DNA of 64,000 bases. Origin: Sphingobacteriales bacterium. Lineage in GTDB: Bacteria; Bacteroidota; Bacteroidia; Chitinophagales; Chitinophagaceae. A model generated the notes under the pieces. The model had not been told where the DNA came from and searched no databases. It saw only the letters and a list, made by a program, of their open reading frames with translations. Positions 1-7,778 of the stretch are shown piece after piece. The DNA is taken from NCBI GenBank assembly GCA_012270485.1, contig JAAXIF010000023.1, positions 62,001 to 126,000 on the forward strand, written 5' to 3'. A program made the translations under genes and the position numbers. Each line of letters starts with the position of its first letter. Position 1 is the first letter of the stretch.

Positions 1-1098
1 GTAGAAGCCAATGGACATACTGCTTCTATCATGGACTATGCTCGTTTCAATTATGTGGCACAACCTGAAGACAATATCAGCAAAGCAGGTTTATATCCTC
101 GTATTGGTGATTATGATCAGTGGGCCATTCGTTGGGGCTATGGATATATCCCAGGTAACAATGAAGAAGAAATAAAGAAAAACAGCAATAAACTAATCAC
201 TGAAACACTGAAAGCCAATCCACGTACATGGTTTGGTACTTATGAATCAGGTAACCAAGCAGACCCTAGAAGTCAGAGCGAAGACCTGAGTGATAATGCG
301 GTGAAAGCGAGTGATTATGGTATCAAAAACTTACAGCGCTTATTGGCTGGTTTACCTGAGTGGACCAAAGAAGAAGGTGATCTGAATACGAATATTGCTA
401 CTATGTACGGACAGTTACTCGGTCAGTACCGTCGTTACATCGGACATGTTACTCGTAACATTGGTGGCGTTTATGAAACTTTTAAAGTAGCTGAACAAGA
501 TGAACCCGTATATGAAGTAACACCCAAAGCTATGCAGCGTGATGCATTGGGCTATTTGAATCGTCAAGTATTCCAAACGCCAACATGGTTGATTGATAAA
601 AAGATATGGAACAAGATTAATCCTCCGGGAACTGCTGATCCATTGGCTTCAGCTCAGGAAGGTGCATTGGCAGGATTGCTGACACTTGACAGATTGAACC
701 GTATGCAATATTGCGCTGATCGTTTTGGTGCAGATAAAGCATACAGTGCATTGGAAATGATGAATGATCTTCAGTCTGACTTGTTCAGCGAACTGAAATC
801 CAACAAAGCGATCGATAACTATCGCAGAATGTTGCAGAAAAGCTATGTCGACAAACTGAATTCACTTTTGAATCCTCCAACAACTACCATCACCGTTACA
901 TTTGGTGGTGGCGGATTCAACAATCCTTATGCATCAGGTGCAAACAGCCGTAGTGATGTATACAGTATTGCCCGTGCACAATTGACTCAGTTGCGTTCAC
1001 AAGTGGTTGCAGCTGCTGCTACCAATCCTGACAAAATGAGTAAGATCCATTTACAGGATCTTGCAGAAAAAATCAAAAGAGCATTGGATCCTAAATAA
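1..1098 (+). CDS. Zinc-dependent metalloprotease (DUF5117/DUF4953 type), C-terminal part
   Basis: The frame is open from the first base of the window, so the gene begins upstream and only about 365 C-terminal residues are visible. The first residues, HTASIMDYARFNYVAQ, match the Met-turn (SIMDY) that follows the HExxHxxGxxH zinc site in the large secreted metzincin-like proteases of Bacteroidota. The zinc-binding helix itself lies outside the window. The rest is the alpha-helical C-terminal region typical of this family, ending with a basic tail. These proteins normally carry a signal peptide and act in the periplasm or outside; substrates are unknown. A strong terminator follows at 1121-1150. 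Family assignment is good; the catalytic site cannot be verified here. Confidence 0.85.
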   Translation, partial: VEANGHTASIMDYARFNYVAQPEDNISKAGLYPRIGDYDQWAIRWGYGYIPGNNEEEIKKNSNKLITETLKANPRTWFGTYESGNQADPRSQSEDLSDNAVKASDYGIKNLQRLLAGLPEWTKEEGDLNTNIATMYGQLLGQYRRYIGHVTRNIGGVYETFKVAEQDEPVYEVTPKAMQRDALGYLNRQVFQTPTWLIDKKIWNKINPPGTADPLASAQEGALAGLLTLDRLNRMQYCADRFGADKAYSALEMMNDLQSDLFSELKSNKAIDNYRRMLQKSYVDKLNSLLNPPTTTITVTFGGGGFNNPYASGANSRSDVYSIARAQLTQLRSQVVAAAATNPDKMSKIHLQDLAEKIKRALDPK

Positions 1099-1120
1099 AA
1101 TGATCTTCTTGAATATAAAA

Positions 1121-1150
1121 GGCGCAGTAACCAAATACTGCGCCTTTTTT
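1121..1150 (+). terminator. Rho-independent terminator after metalloprotease gene
   Basis: A perfect 9-bp stem (ggcgcagta / tactgcgcc) with a 6-nt loop is followed by six T. It lies 22 bases after the stop codon. Confidence 0.9.
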
Positions 1151-1156
1151 AATTTG

Positions 1157-1292
1157 ATCCGCCTGAGGCGGATGGCAATTTGAAAATTTGACAATAATGG
1201 CATTCTTCAATAAATCAAATACCTCTTACCCTATCCCATTTTCAAATTTTCAAATTATCTCATTTTCAAATTGTACAATTTTCTAATTGCCA
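1157..1292. repeat. Palindrome plus short-word inverted repeats
   Basis: The stretch opens with a 7-bp hairpin (atccgcc-tga-ggcggat, 1157-1173). It continues with caatttgaaaatttg-like and ttttcaaattttcaaa-like words in opposite orientations, which pair imperfectly, for example ggcaattt at 1174 with the tail ending near 1291. It belongs to the family of wordy intergenic repeats seen throughout the window. It contains no gene. Confidence 0.6.
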
Positions 1293-1350
1293 CATTTTCT
1301 CCGTAGGAGTTCTTAGAACAAATTATCTTATATTGTGTAAAACCATTCCC

Positions 1351-2079
1351 ATGCTGGAACCATGGCGCACCGGTAAGGTGATCAAAATAGAAGATGCGAC
1401 CGAGTCAACTCGTCGCTTTTGGATTGAAATTCCGGAACTGAGTTCTTTTGATTTCAAACCCGGACAATTCATTACGCTTGATCTTCCTATTCATGAGAAA
1501 AAGAACAAGCGCTGGCGCAGTTATTCCATTGCCTCTGCGCCTGATGGAACCAATATCATTGAACTGGTTATTGTTTTATTGGAAGATGGGGCCGGCACCA
1601 ATTATTTATTCAAAGAGGTACAAGTAGGCACAGAATTAACCCTTCGTGGACCTCAGGGTGTATTTACTTTACCGGAACATTTGGACAAAGATCTGTTTTT
1701 AATATGTACCGGAACCGGTATTGCACCTTTCCGCTCTATGGCACACCATATACATCAGCATAAAATCCCACATCAAAATATCCATATCATTTTTGGTTGT
1801 CGCAAAGATGGTGACTGTTTGTATGGGCCAGAATTGAAACAATTAGAAAAAGATGAACCGGGCTTTTACTATCACCCCGTTTTCTCACGTGAAGAGTCAG
1901 TTCAGGAAGGTGCATATAAAGGTTATGTACATGGTGTATATGAAGACTTACTTCGTATCCAAAAAACACCTGCTTACTTTTACCTCTGCGGCTGGAAAAA
2001 CATGATCGACGAAGCCAAGCAGCGCATTATTGCTTTAGGATATGATAAAAAAGATATTCATCTGGAGTTGTACGGCTAG
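1351..2079 (+). CDS. Ferredoxin-NADP reductase-like FAD/NAD(P) oxidoreductase
   Basis: The protein is about 242 residues and has the two-domain FNR fold. An N-terminal FAD-binding barrel carries RSYSIASAP (the RxYS flavin motif, near residue 60). It is followed by an NAD(P)-binding domain with GTGIAPFRSM and a C-terminal YLCGW motif, and the chain ends in LELYG. It should move electrons between NAD(P)H and a ferredoxin, flavodoxin or oxygenase in the cytoplasm. I place the start at ATG 1351 (MLEPWRTG). The open frame continues upstream to a TTG at 1333, but that extension does not look like FNR. There is no fused 2Fe-2S domain and no partner gene adjacent, so the electron acceptor is unknown. 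Confidence 0.85.
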   Translation: MLEPWRTGKVIKIEDATESTRRFWIEIPELSSFDFKPGQFITLDLPIHEKKNKRWRSYSIASAPDGTNIIELVIVLLEDGAGTNYLFKEVQVGTELTLRGPQGVFTLPEHLDKDLFLICTGTGIAPFRSMAHHIHQHKIPHQNIHIIFGCRKDGDCLYGPELKQLEKDEPGFYYHPVFSREESVQEGAYKGYVHGVYEDLLRIQKTPAYFYLCGWKNMIDEAKQRIIALGYDKKDIHLELYG

Positions 2080-2088
2080 TTCTATTGA

Positions 2089-2745
2089 TTATGGATGATT
2101 CTTGATCGCTACAGTTATAAAATAATCAAAGATCAGCTCTCTTTTATAAAGTACCTCATGCAATACCTGCATTCCTCTTTTGGTAAGTTTTTGATTGTAC
2201 TCTGTAAGATTCAATTGAACGGGATGTAACATGTCACCGGGCAAAAGTTGGAATATTTTTTTGAGAATATTACTGCGATGACAATCCACAGAAATAACCA
2301 TTACACCTCCCGGCTTTAAAGCGGCTACTAAACGATCATAACAACGTTCGATATCATTGACATGATTAATAGCGTTCATGCAAAAGATGATATCAAATGT
2401 TTCTTTCTGTTCTAAGGTTTCCAAAGGTTGATTTAAAAAATTGACCCATGGATAATTAGACGCATTGAAATGAGGTAATTCAGCATATTTATGCAACAGT
2501 GGATCAACAGCAGTTACATGATTATCTTCCAATACCATAAAAATACCTGCCGGACCACAACCTGCATCCATGATTTGTTGTTGCCCTTGAACAGTCAGAA
2601 ACGGAGACAAAGTTTTGAGAACTGTATTCCAGTAGTCGCTTTTGTATGCTAAATATTCATCTACATTTTTAGACCGCAGATATTTTTGCCACCATTTATA
2701 TTCCAGTTTCTGTGCAATCTTCCATTTAAGATTCGATTCTTTCAT
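2089..2745 (-). CDS. Class I SAM-dependent methyltransferase
   Basis: A 218-residue protein. The SAM-binding motif I is DAGCGPAG near residue 60, with an acidic post-I strand (VTAVDP) and motif II-like FDIIFCMNAINHV around residue 115. This is the Rossmann-like class I fold of the UbiE/Methyltransf_11 type. The substrate cannot be told from sequence. It lies 9 bp downstream of glyS on the same strand, so it is probably co-transcribed with it. It converges with the FNR-like gene, with about 9 bp between the two stop codons. Confidence 0.8.
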   Translation of the reverse strand: MKESNLKWKIAQKLEYKWWQKYLRSKNVDEYLAYKSDYWNTVLKTLSPFLTVQGQQQIMDAGCGPAGIFMVLEDNHVTAVDPLLHKYAELPHFNASNYPWVNFLNQPLETLEQKETFDIIFCMNAINHVNDIERCYDRLVAALKPGGVMVISVDCHRSNILKKIFQLLPGDMLHPVQLNLTEYNQKLTKRGMQVLHEVLYKRELIFDYFITVAIKNHP

Positions 2746-2754
2746 GCAGAGAGA

Positions 2755-4221
2755 TTACGTTAAAGCTGTTAAAACCATGGATTTTATTTCACTCAAATGA
2801 ACCCTCTCTTGTTTCATACTGTCGCGGTGACGAATCGTTACTGTTCCATCTTCCTTTGTTTGATGATCGATGGTGACACAGAATGGTGTACCGATGGCAT
2901 CTTGTCTGCGATAACGTTTACCGATGGCATCTTTCTCCTCATAAAAACATTTAAAATGGGGCTTGCACTCGTCCAACAATTGCTTAGCAATCTCCGGCAA
3001 TCCATCTTTTTTCATCAGTGGTAATATCGCCAACTTATTCGGTGCAATTTTAGCAGGTATACGCATCACTACCCTATTGTCTGAAGTACCATCTTCTTTG
3101 GTGATGGTTTCTTCTTCGTAAGCATGACTCAACACCAGTAAAAACATACGATCTAGTCCGATAGAAGTCTCTACCACATAAGGAATATAATTACCATAAG
3201 GCTTTCCGGTTGAAGGGTCTACATCCGCATCAAAATACTGTTGTTTCTTTTTGCTGTATTCCTGATGGCTCTTTAGGTCAAAATCTGTTCTACTATGAAT
3301 ACCTTCTACTTCTTTGAATCCGAATGGGAATTCATATTCAATATCCAATGCCGCATCTGCATAGTGCGCCAATTTCACATGATCGTGGTAACGATATTTT
3401 TCTGCAGGAATTCCTAAACTGGTATGCCATTTCAGTCGCGCGTCTTTCCAATAGTTATACCATTCCATTTGTGTACCCGGACGAACAAAAAACTGCATTT
3501 CCATCTGCTCGAATTCACGCATGCGGAATATGAATTGTCGGGCAACAATCTCGTTACGAAATGCTTTACCGGTTTGTGCAATACCAAACGGTATTTTCAT
3601 ACGGGCAGTTTTCTGCACATTCAAGAAATTCACAAAAATACCCTGTGCCGTTTCCGGACGTAAATAAATGGTATCCGCATCTTCAGCTACTGAGCCCAAT
3701 TGCGTAGAGAACATGAGGTTGAATTGGCGGATATCTGTCCAGTTAGCAGTACCGCTTACACTACAAACGATCTTTTGATCATTCATAAGTTGTTTTAATC
3801 CTGTAAAATCCTCAGCTGCCAGCAAGCGATCCATTTCAGCCAATAAAGTATCTGCTTCATTTGCTTGTCCACTTTCTCTTAACTGATCTGCTTTTGCTTC
3901 CAACAAATGATCAACACGGTATCTTTTCTTACTGTCTTTATTATCGATCATCGGATCACTGAAATTATCAACGTGACCACTGGCTTTCCATGTCGTAGGA
4001 TGCATAAAGATGGCAGCATCAATACCCACGATATTATCATGCATTTGAGTCATGCTTCTCCACCAATAATCACGGATATTCTTTTTCAATTCGCTTCCAT
4101 AAGGACCATAATCATATACGGCACTTAAACCGTCATAAATCTCACTACTCGGAAATACGAATCCATACTCTTTGGCATGGGAAATAATAGCCTGAAAACG
4201 ATTGTCTTGCTGTATGCTCAT
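2755..4221 (-). CDS. glyS: Glycine--tRNA ligase (dimeric type)
   Basis: Class II aminoacyl-tRNA synthetase of 488 residues that charges tRNA-Gly. The N-terminus DNRFQAIISHAKEYGF is typical of the alpha2 (archaeal/eukaryote-like) GlyRS used in Bacteroidota. Motif 2 is GIAQTGKAFRNEI followed by FRMREFEQMEMQFF. Motif 3 is ETSIGLDRMFLL. The anticodon-binding domain occupies about the last 110 residues. A TACTTTTG box lies 7 bp before the ATG, implying an extremely short leader. The divergent gene pepP is separated by a long inverted repeat. Bacteroidota often label this gene glyS or glyQS. Confidence 0.95.
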   Translation of the reverse strand: MSIQQDNRFQAIISHAKEYGFVFPSSEIYDGLSAVYDYGPYGSELKKNIRDYWWRSMTQMHDNIVGIDAAIFMHPTTWKASGHVDNFSDPMIDNKDSKKRYRVDHLLEAKADQLRESGQANEADTLLAEMDRLLAAEDFTGLKQLMNDQKIVCSVSGTANWTDIRQFNLMFSTQLGSVAEDADTIYLRPETAQGIFVNFLNVQKTARMKIPFGIAQTGKAFRNEIVARQFIFRMREFEQMEMQFFVRPGTQMEWYNYWKDARLKWHTSLGIPAEKYRYHDHVKLAHYADAALDIEYEFPFGFKEVEGIHSRTDFDLKSHQEYSKKKQQYFDADVDPSTGKPYGNYIPYVVETSIGLDRMFLLVLSHAYEEETITKEDGTSDNRVVMRIPAKIAPNKLAILPLMKKDGLPEIAKQLLDECKPHFKCFYEEKDAIGKRYRRQDAIGTPFCVTIDHQTKEDGTVTIRHRDSMKQERVHLSEIKSMVLTALT

Positions 4222-4228
4222 AACGCGG

Positions 4229-4236
4229 CAAAAGTA
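4229..4236 (-). promoter_or_regulatory. Putative -7 box for glyS
   Basis: The minus strand reads TACTTTTG, a full match to the Bacteroidota TAnnTTTG -7 consensus, 7 bp before the glyS start codon. No clear -33 TTTG was found. Confidence 0.5.
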
Positions 4237-4264
4237 AGATTTTTTGAGTGAAGCCGTGATCTAG

Positions 4265-4375
4265 AAGCTACTAGCTGCTAGCCGCTAGCTTCTAGCTTTT
4301 GACTTGTAGGCAAGGAGCTATAGAAAATTATTCATTACTTAAACGTAGAAGCTAGCGGCTAGCAGCTAGTAGCTT
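4265..4375. repeat. Perfect 30-bp inverted repeat of agctnnt heptads
   Basis: The left arm (4265-4294) and right arm (4346-4375) are exact reverse complements over 30 bp with a 51-bp spacer. Inside the arm the period is 7 (agctact, agctgct, agccgct, agcttct), with the heptads diverged from each other. It sits between the divergent 5' ends of glyS and pepP, so it is not a simple terminator. Confidence 0.9.
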
Positions 4376-4429
4376 TTCTCCCTTTCCTCACTTTTTTTTC
4401 GCCTTAATCGCTGAAAACCTATAGTTTTA

Positions 4430-5860
4430 ATGCGCTCAAAAAAATATCACATGCTTAGAAACAGATGTTTTAAACTCTTATTGTTGTTACTGCCTGCATT
4501 TGGCTGGTCACAGCAAACAACAGAGTATCCGAATGATTATTTAAGTCCTGAGTTCCATGCCGGTCGTCGAGCTGCATTCAGGGAAATGATGCCCAACAAT
4601 TCAGTGGGTGTTTTCTTTGCTTCGCAAGTAAGGGTAAGAAATAATGATGTGGATTACCAATACGCACAAAGCAAGAATTTTTACTATTTCACGGGACTGG
4701 AAGAGCCGAACGCTTTACTCCTGCTCTTTAAACAACCTGTGACCATCTTGGGTGCTACCGGTACCGAATTCATTTTCGTACAAAATCGTGACCCACAAAG
4801 AGAACTTTGGACCGGAAAAATTCTGGGTGCAGAAGGCGTCAAGAATAAATATAAAATCGCTAATGTATTTACCAATGACAAATTCACTGCCAATACATTT
4901 GATTTCAATACGGTTGACTCTGTTTTAACTGCTTTCCGTGGGGAAGATATTTTCTCGAAATATAAAAGAAGCCCGGATGCTTTGTCTCGTATGGCCGGCA
5001 TCGTCGACAGCTTGATCATTTTGCATAACAAGCCAATTGCCGGACGTACTACCAATGTAATTCTCACTTCTTTAAGAGGTATCAAACAACCGGAAGAAAT
5101 TGCATTGTTGGAGAAAGCCGCAAAGATGAGTTGTGAGGGTCACAATGATGTGATGCGTGCCATTAAACCCGGTATGACTGAATACCAGGCACAGGCTATT
5201 ATGGAATACCATTTCAAAAAGAATGGCTCTGAATATCCTGGATATCCCAGCATCAATGGTTCATCTGAAAATGCCTGTGTTCTCCATTATATTACCAATC
5301 TGCGTTTGATGAAAGATGGTGATTTATTATTGAGTGATTGCGCCGCTGAATACCATGGCTATACGGCCGATGTTACCAGAACCATCCCTGTAAATGGCAA
5401 ATTCACACCGGAACAAAAAATCATTTATGAATTGGTACTGGAAGCACAAGACTCCGGTATTGCTGCTTGTAAACCCGGAAATCCTTATAATGGTGTTGAT
5501 GCAGCTGCTCGTCGTGTTATCAACCGTGGATTGATCAAATTAGGTATTGCAGCCAATGAACAGGAAGCTCGTCAGTATTTTCCGCACGGCACATCGCATC
5601 ATCTCGGACTGGATGTACACGATATGGGAACTACCGGACCTCGTCCTTTACAAGAAGGAATGTTTTTAACGGTTGAACCCGGTATCTATATTCCACCCGG
5701 AAGTAAGTGCGATAAAAAATGGTGGAGTATTGGAGTTCGTATTGAAGATGATATCCTGATCACCAAAGATGGAAATCGGAACCTATCCGCATCTTCTCCG
5801 CGAACAGTTACTGAGATCGAGAAGATGGCTAAGCAGAAGAGTATCTTTGACAAAAATTAA
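4430..5860 (+). CDS. pepP: Secreted Xaa-Pro aminopeptidase (aminopeptidase P, M24B)
   Basis: A 476-residue protein with an N-terminal signal peptide (KLLLLLLPAFGWSQQ), so probably periplasmic. It has the AMP_N domain followed by the pita-bread M24 peptidase fold. Metal ligands visible in order are Asp in LLSDCAAEYHGYTADVTRT (two Asp), His in HGTSHHLGLDVHD, Glu in TVEPGIYIPP and Glu in GVRIEDDI. It removes N-terminal residues preceding proline using two divalent metal ions. The start could equally be ATG 4451 (MLRNRCFK), which gives a more compact signal peptide. It is transcribed alone; a terminator-like hairpin follows the stop. Confidence 0.9.
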   Translation: MRSKKYHMLRNRCFKLLLLLLPAFGWSQQTTEYPNDYLSPEFHAGRRAAFREMMPNNSVGVFFASQVRVRNNDVDYQYAQSKNFYYFTGLEEPNALLLLFKQPVTILGATGTEFIFVQNRDPQRELWTGKILGAEGVKNKYKIANVFTNDKFTANTFDFNTVDSVLTAFRGEDIFSKYKRSPDALSRMAGIVDSLIILHNKPIAGRTTNVILTSLRGIKQPEEIALLEKAAKMSCEGHNDVMRAIKPGMTEYQAQAIMEYHFKKNGSEYPGYPSINGSSENACVLHYITNLRLMKDGDLLLSDCAAEYHGYTADVTRTIPVNGKFTPEQKIIYELVLEAQDSGIAACKPGNPYNGVDAAARRVINRGLIKLGIAANEQEARQYFPHGTSHHLGLDVHDMGTTGPRPLQEGMFLTVEPGIYIPPGSKCDKKWWSIGVRIEDDILITKDGNRNLSASSPRTVTEIEKMAKQKSIFDKN

Positions 5861-6003
5861 AAGACACAAGAATTAAGACTCAAGGCACAAGATTCAAGAA
5901 TCAATCTCGAATCTTGTGCCTTTTTTTATTTGCATCTTGAAATTTTCTTGTAGCCTGTGGCTTGCAGCTTGTGGCTTACTTGTATCCTGTTCCTTGATTC
6001 TTG
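5861..6003. repeat. Heptad arrays between convergent pepP and mazG-like gene
   Basis: The first half is made of caagatt/caagaat words. The second half runs ttgtagc, ctgtggc, ttgcagc, ttgtggc and on in strict 7-bp register (5948 onward). The array begins directly after the pepP stop and reaches within 7 bases of the mazG-like stop. Confidence 0.75.
5882..5927 (+). terminator. Terminator-like hairpin after pepP
   Basis: A 14-bp perfect stem (aaggcacaagattc / gaatcttgtgcctt) with a 13-nt loop is followed by a T run. It is built from the local heptad repeat. Confidence 0.7.
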
Positions 6004-6009
6004 AATCTT

Positions 6010-6336
6010 TTATACAAGTTTTTCATTATTCCTATGCCTGTCTAGGTCTCTCAAATTTTTCTTGGCAAAGTTTTTTTCCAATGCTTCTGTTAGGTTAACT
6101 CCTGTTTGATTGGCCAAACAGATCAATACCCACAATACATCAGCCATCTCATCTGACAATTCTTTTCCTTTATCAGATTCTTTAAATGATTGTTCTCCAT
6201 AAGTTCGAACCATCAAGCGGCTCAATTCCCCGACTTCTTCCATTAAAATACCCAAATTGGTGAGCTCATTAAAATATCTAACACCGGTTGTATTGATCCA
6301 AGTATCCACCTGAGTTTGTGCTTCCTGAATAGTCAT
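6010..6336 (-). CDS. MazG-like nucleotide pyrophosphohydrolase
   Basis: A 108-residue all-helical protein. The metal-binding EExxE motif is EEVGE (residues about 32-36), paired with a downstream DEMAD (about 62-66). This is the EExxE...ExxD signature of the MazG/all-alpha NTP pyrophosphatase family, which hydrolyses (d)NTPs to monophosphates and pyrophosphate. The spacing and length fit the single-domain form used for house-cleaning or dCTP-type substrates; the exact substrate is not readable. It is downstream of the histidine kinase gene on the same strand, with about 80 bp between, so it may be co-transcribed. Confidence 0.85.
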   Translation of the reverse strand: MTIQEAQTQVDTWINTTGVRYFNELTNLGILMEEVGELSRLMVRTYGEQSFKESDKGKELSDEMADVLWVLICLANQTGVNLTEALEKNFAKKNLRDLDRHRNNEKLV

Positions 6337-6414
6337 AATCCAATATTTTATGCTCGAAGATCAGCATTGTCGTGCATATTATTGAAAGAAAACTAACATG
6401 GAAATGTATGTATT

Positions 6415-7773
6415 CTAAACTTCTGAACCAATAGGCTCTATAGTAAAATGGAATACAGTCCCTTGTCCATTTTCTGACTCCACCCAAATTCGTTCTTGTA
6501 GACTATCCATTACTTTTTTAACAATGGCCAATCCCATCCCTGTTCCTCCGTACTCATGTTTTGAATGCAACCTTTCAAATAACACAAATATTTTATCAAA
6601 ATATGCCGGTTCAATTCCAATACCATTGTCTTGCACGGAAATAACCCATACTTTATCTTTCCAAATCGCAGAGACAGTGATATCCGGTTTCCTATCCGAA
6701 TGACTATATTTTAAAGCATTACTGATCAAATTTTGAAGTACCTGAAAAAGAGGTGCCCGATAATGATGGATCACCGGTAAATCTTGATAATATATTGATG
6801 CAGATTTTTCTTCAATGGTCTTACTATGTAAAATGCAAATCTCGTCAATTAACAAACCAATATCAACAAATTCAGGTTTGAACTGATTCTGATCGATACG
6901 GGAATACTCAAGTAGATCGAGTATGATCTGCCTCATACGTTTAGCCCCATCACTGGCAATATATATATACTGACGTCCTTTATCATCAAGTATATCACCG
7001 TACTTTTTTTCAATCTGTCCTAGGAAACTCGTGATCATACGAAGAGGTTCTTGCAGATCATGTGATGCAATAAATGCAAACTGCTCTAGCTCCTTATTTT
7101 TTACTTTCAGGTCTTCCAAGGTTTTCTCTAACATCAAATTTTGACGATCTCTCTCCATTCGTATCTCCTGCTCCATCCGTAAAGCCTGATCCAAACTATT
7201 AAATACCCTTGGTATCAATGCAGATGATATAAATCCCAGAAAAATCAGATTGGTACATACGGCAATCCATTCAGAAACATTGTGTGTAGGACTCTCTCTC
7301 CATGGAAGTATATTCATGGAAATTATGATCGCTGTTAGTAAACAAATTGCCAGATTGATAAAAGCAGGATAAAATGCATATTTATTAGGGAAAATAAGAA
7401 TACAAAAATAAGATGCCGCCAACATATACAAGAGACCGGGACCTGAAGTTCCAATCAACCAGACAAAAGTTACCGCAATAAAATAAACACAAAAAACAAA
7501 TAAGGCTTTCCTTAACTGTAACGATAAGGTCGGCAAAAAGCCAATAAGAAATATTATTAAAACAGCAAGTGTATCAATCAATACAAGTGAATATAAACCC
7601 AAATGCCAACTATAATAAACACCCGGAATATACGCTATTAATGAAAGTGGTAAGATATAGATAATCGCGTTGGCAAATAATCTTGTTTTCCAATATTGTA
7701 TATCATTGATGGGTATCTGATCAAGACAAAAATTATTTTTGATATGTTGTTTATAACGCTTCCAGATACCCAT
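6415..7773 (-). CDS. Membrane sensor histidine kinase
   Basis: A 452-residue protein. Several hydrophobic segments (roughly residues 30-185, about six) form a membrane sensor without an obvious periplasmic domain. A coiled coil then leads into the HisKA domain with the phospho-accepting His in FIASHDLQEPLRM (near residue 240). The HATPase domain has the N box NLISNALKYS, G1 DNGIGIE and G2 GGTGMGLAIV. Its kinase core is closely similar to that of the much larger kinase 5 bp upstream, so the two are tandem relatives. No response regulator is adjacent; partner and stimulus are unknown. Confidence 0.9.
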   Translation of the reverse strand: MGIWKRYKQHIKNNFCLDQIPINDIQYWKTRLFANAIIYILPLSLIAYIPGVYYSWHLGLYSLVLIDTLAVLIIFLIGFLPTLSLQLRKALFVFCVYFIAVTFVWLIGTSGPGLLYMLAASYFCILIFPNKYAFYPAFINLAICLLTAIIISMNILPWRESPTHNVSEWIAVCTNLIFLGFISSALIPRVFNSLDQALRMEQEIRMERDRQNLMLEKTLEDLKVKNKELEQFAFIASHDLQEPLRMITSFLGQIEKKYGDILDDKGRQYIYIASDGAKRMRQIILDLLEYSRIDQNQFKPEFVDIGLLIDEICILHSKTIEEKSASIYYQDLPVIHHYRAPLFQVLQNLISNALKYSHSDRKPDITVSAIWKDKVWVISVQDNGIGIEPAYFDKIFVLFERLHSKHEYGGTGMGLAIVKKVMDSLQERIWVESENGQGTVFHFTIEPIGSEV

Positions 7774-7778
7774 GACGA

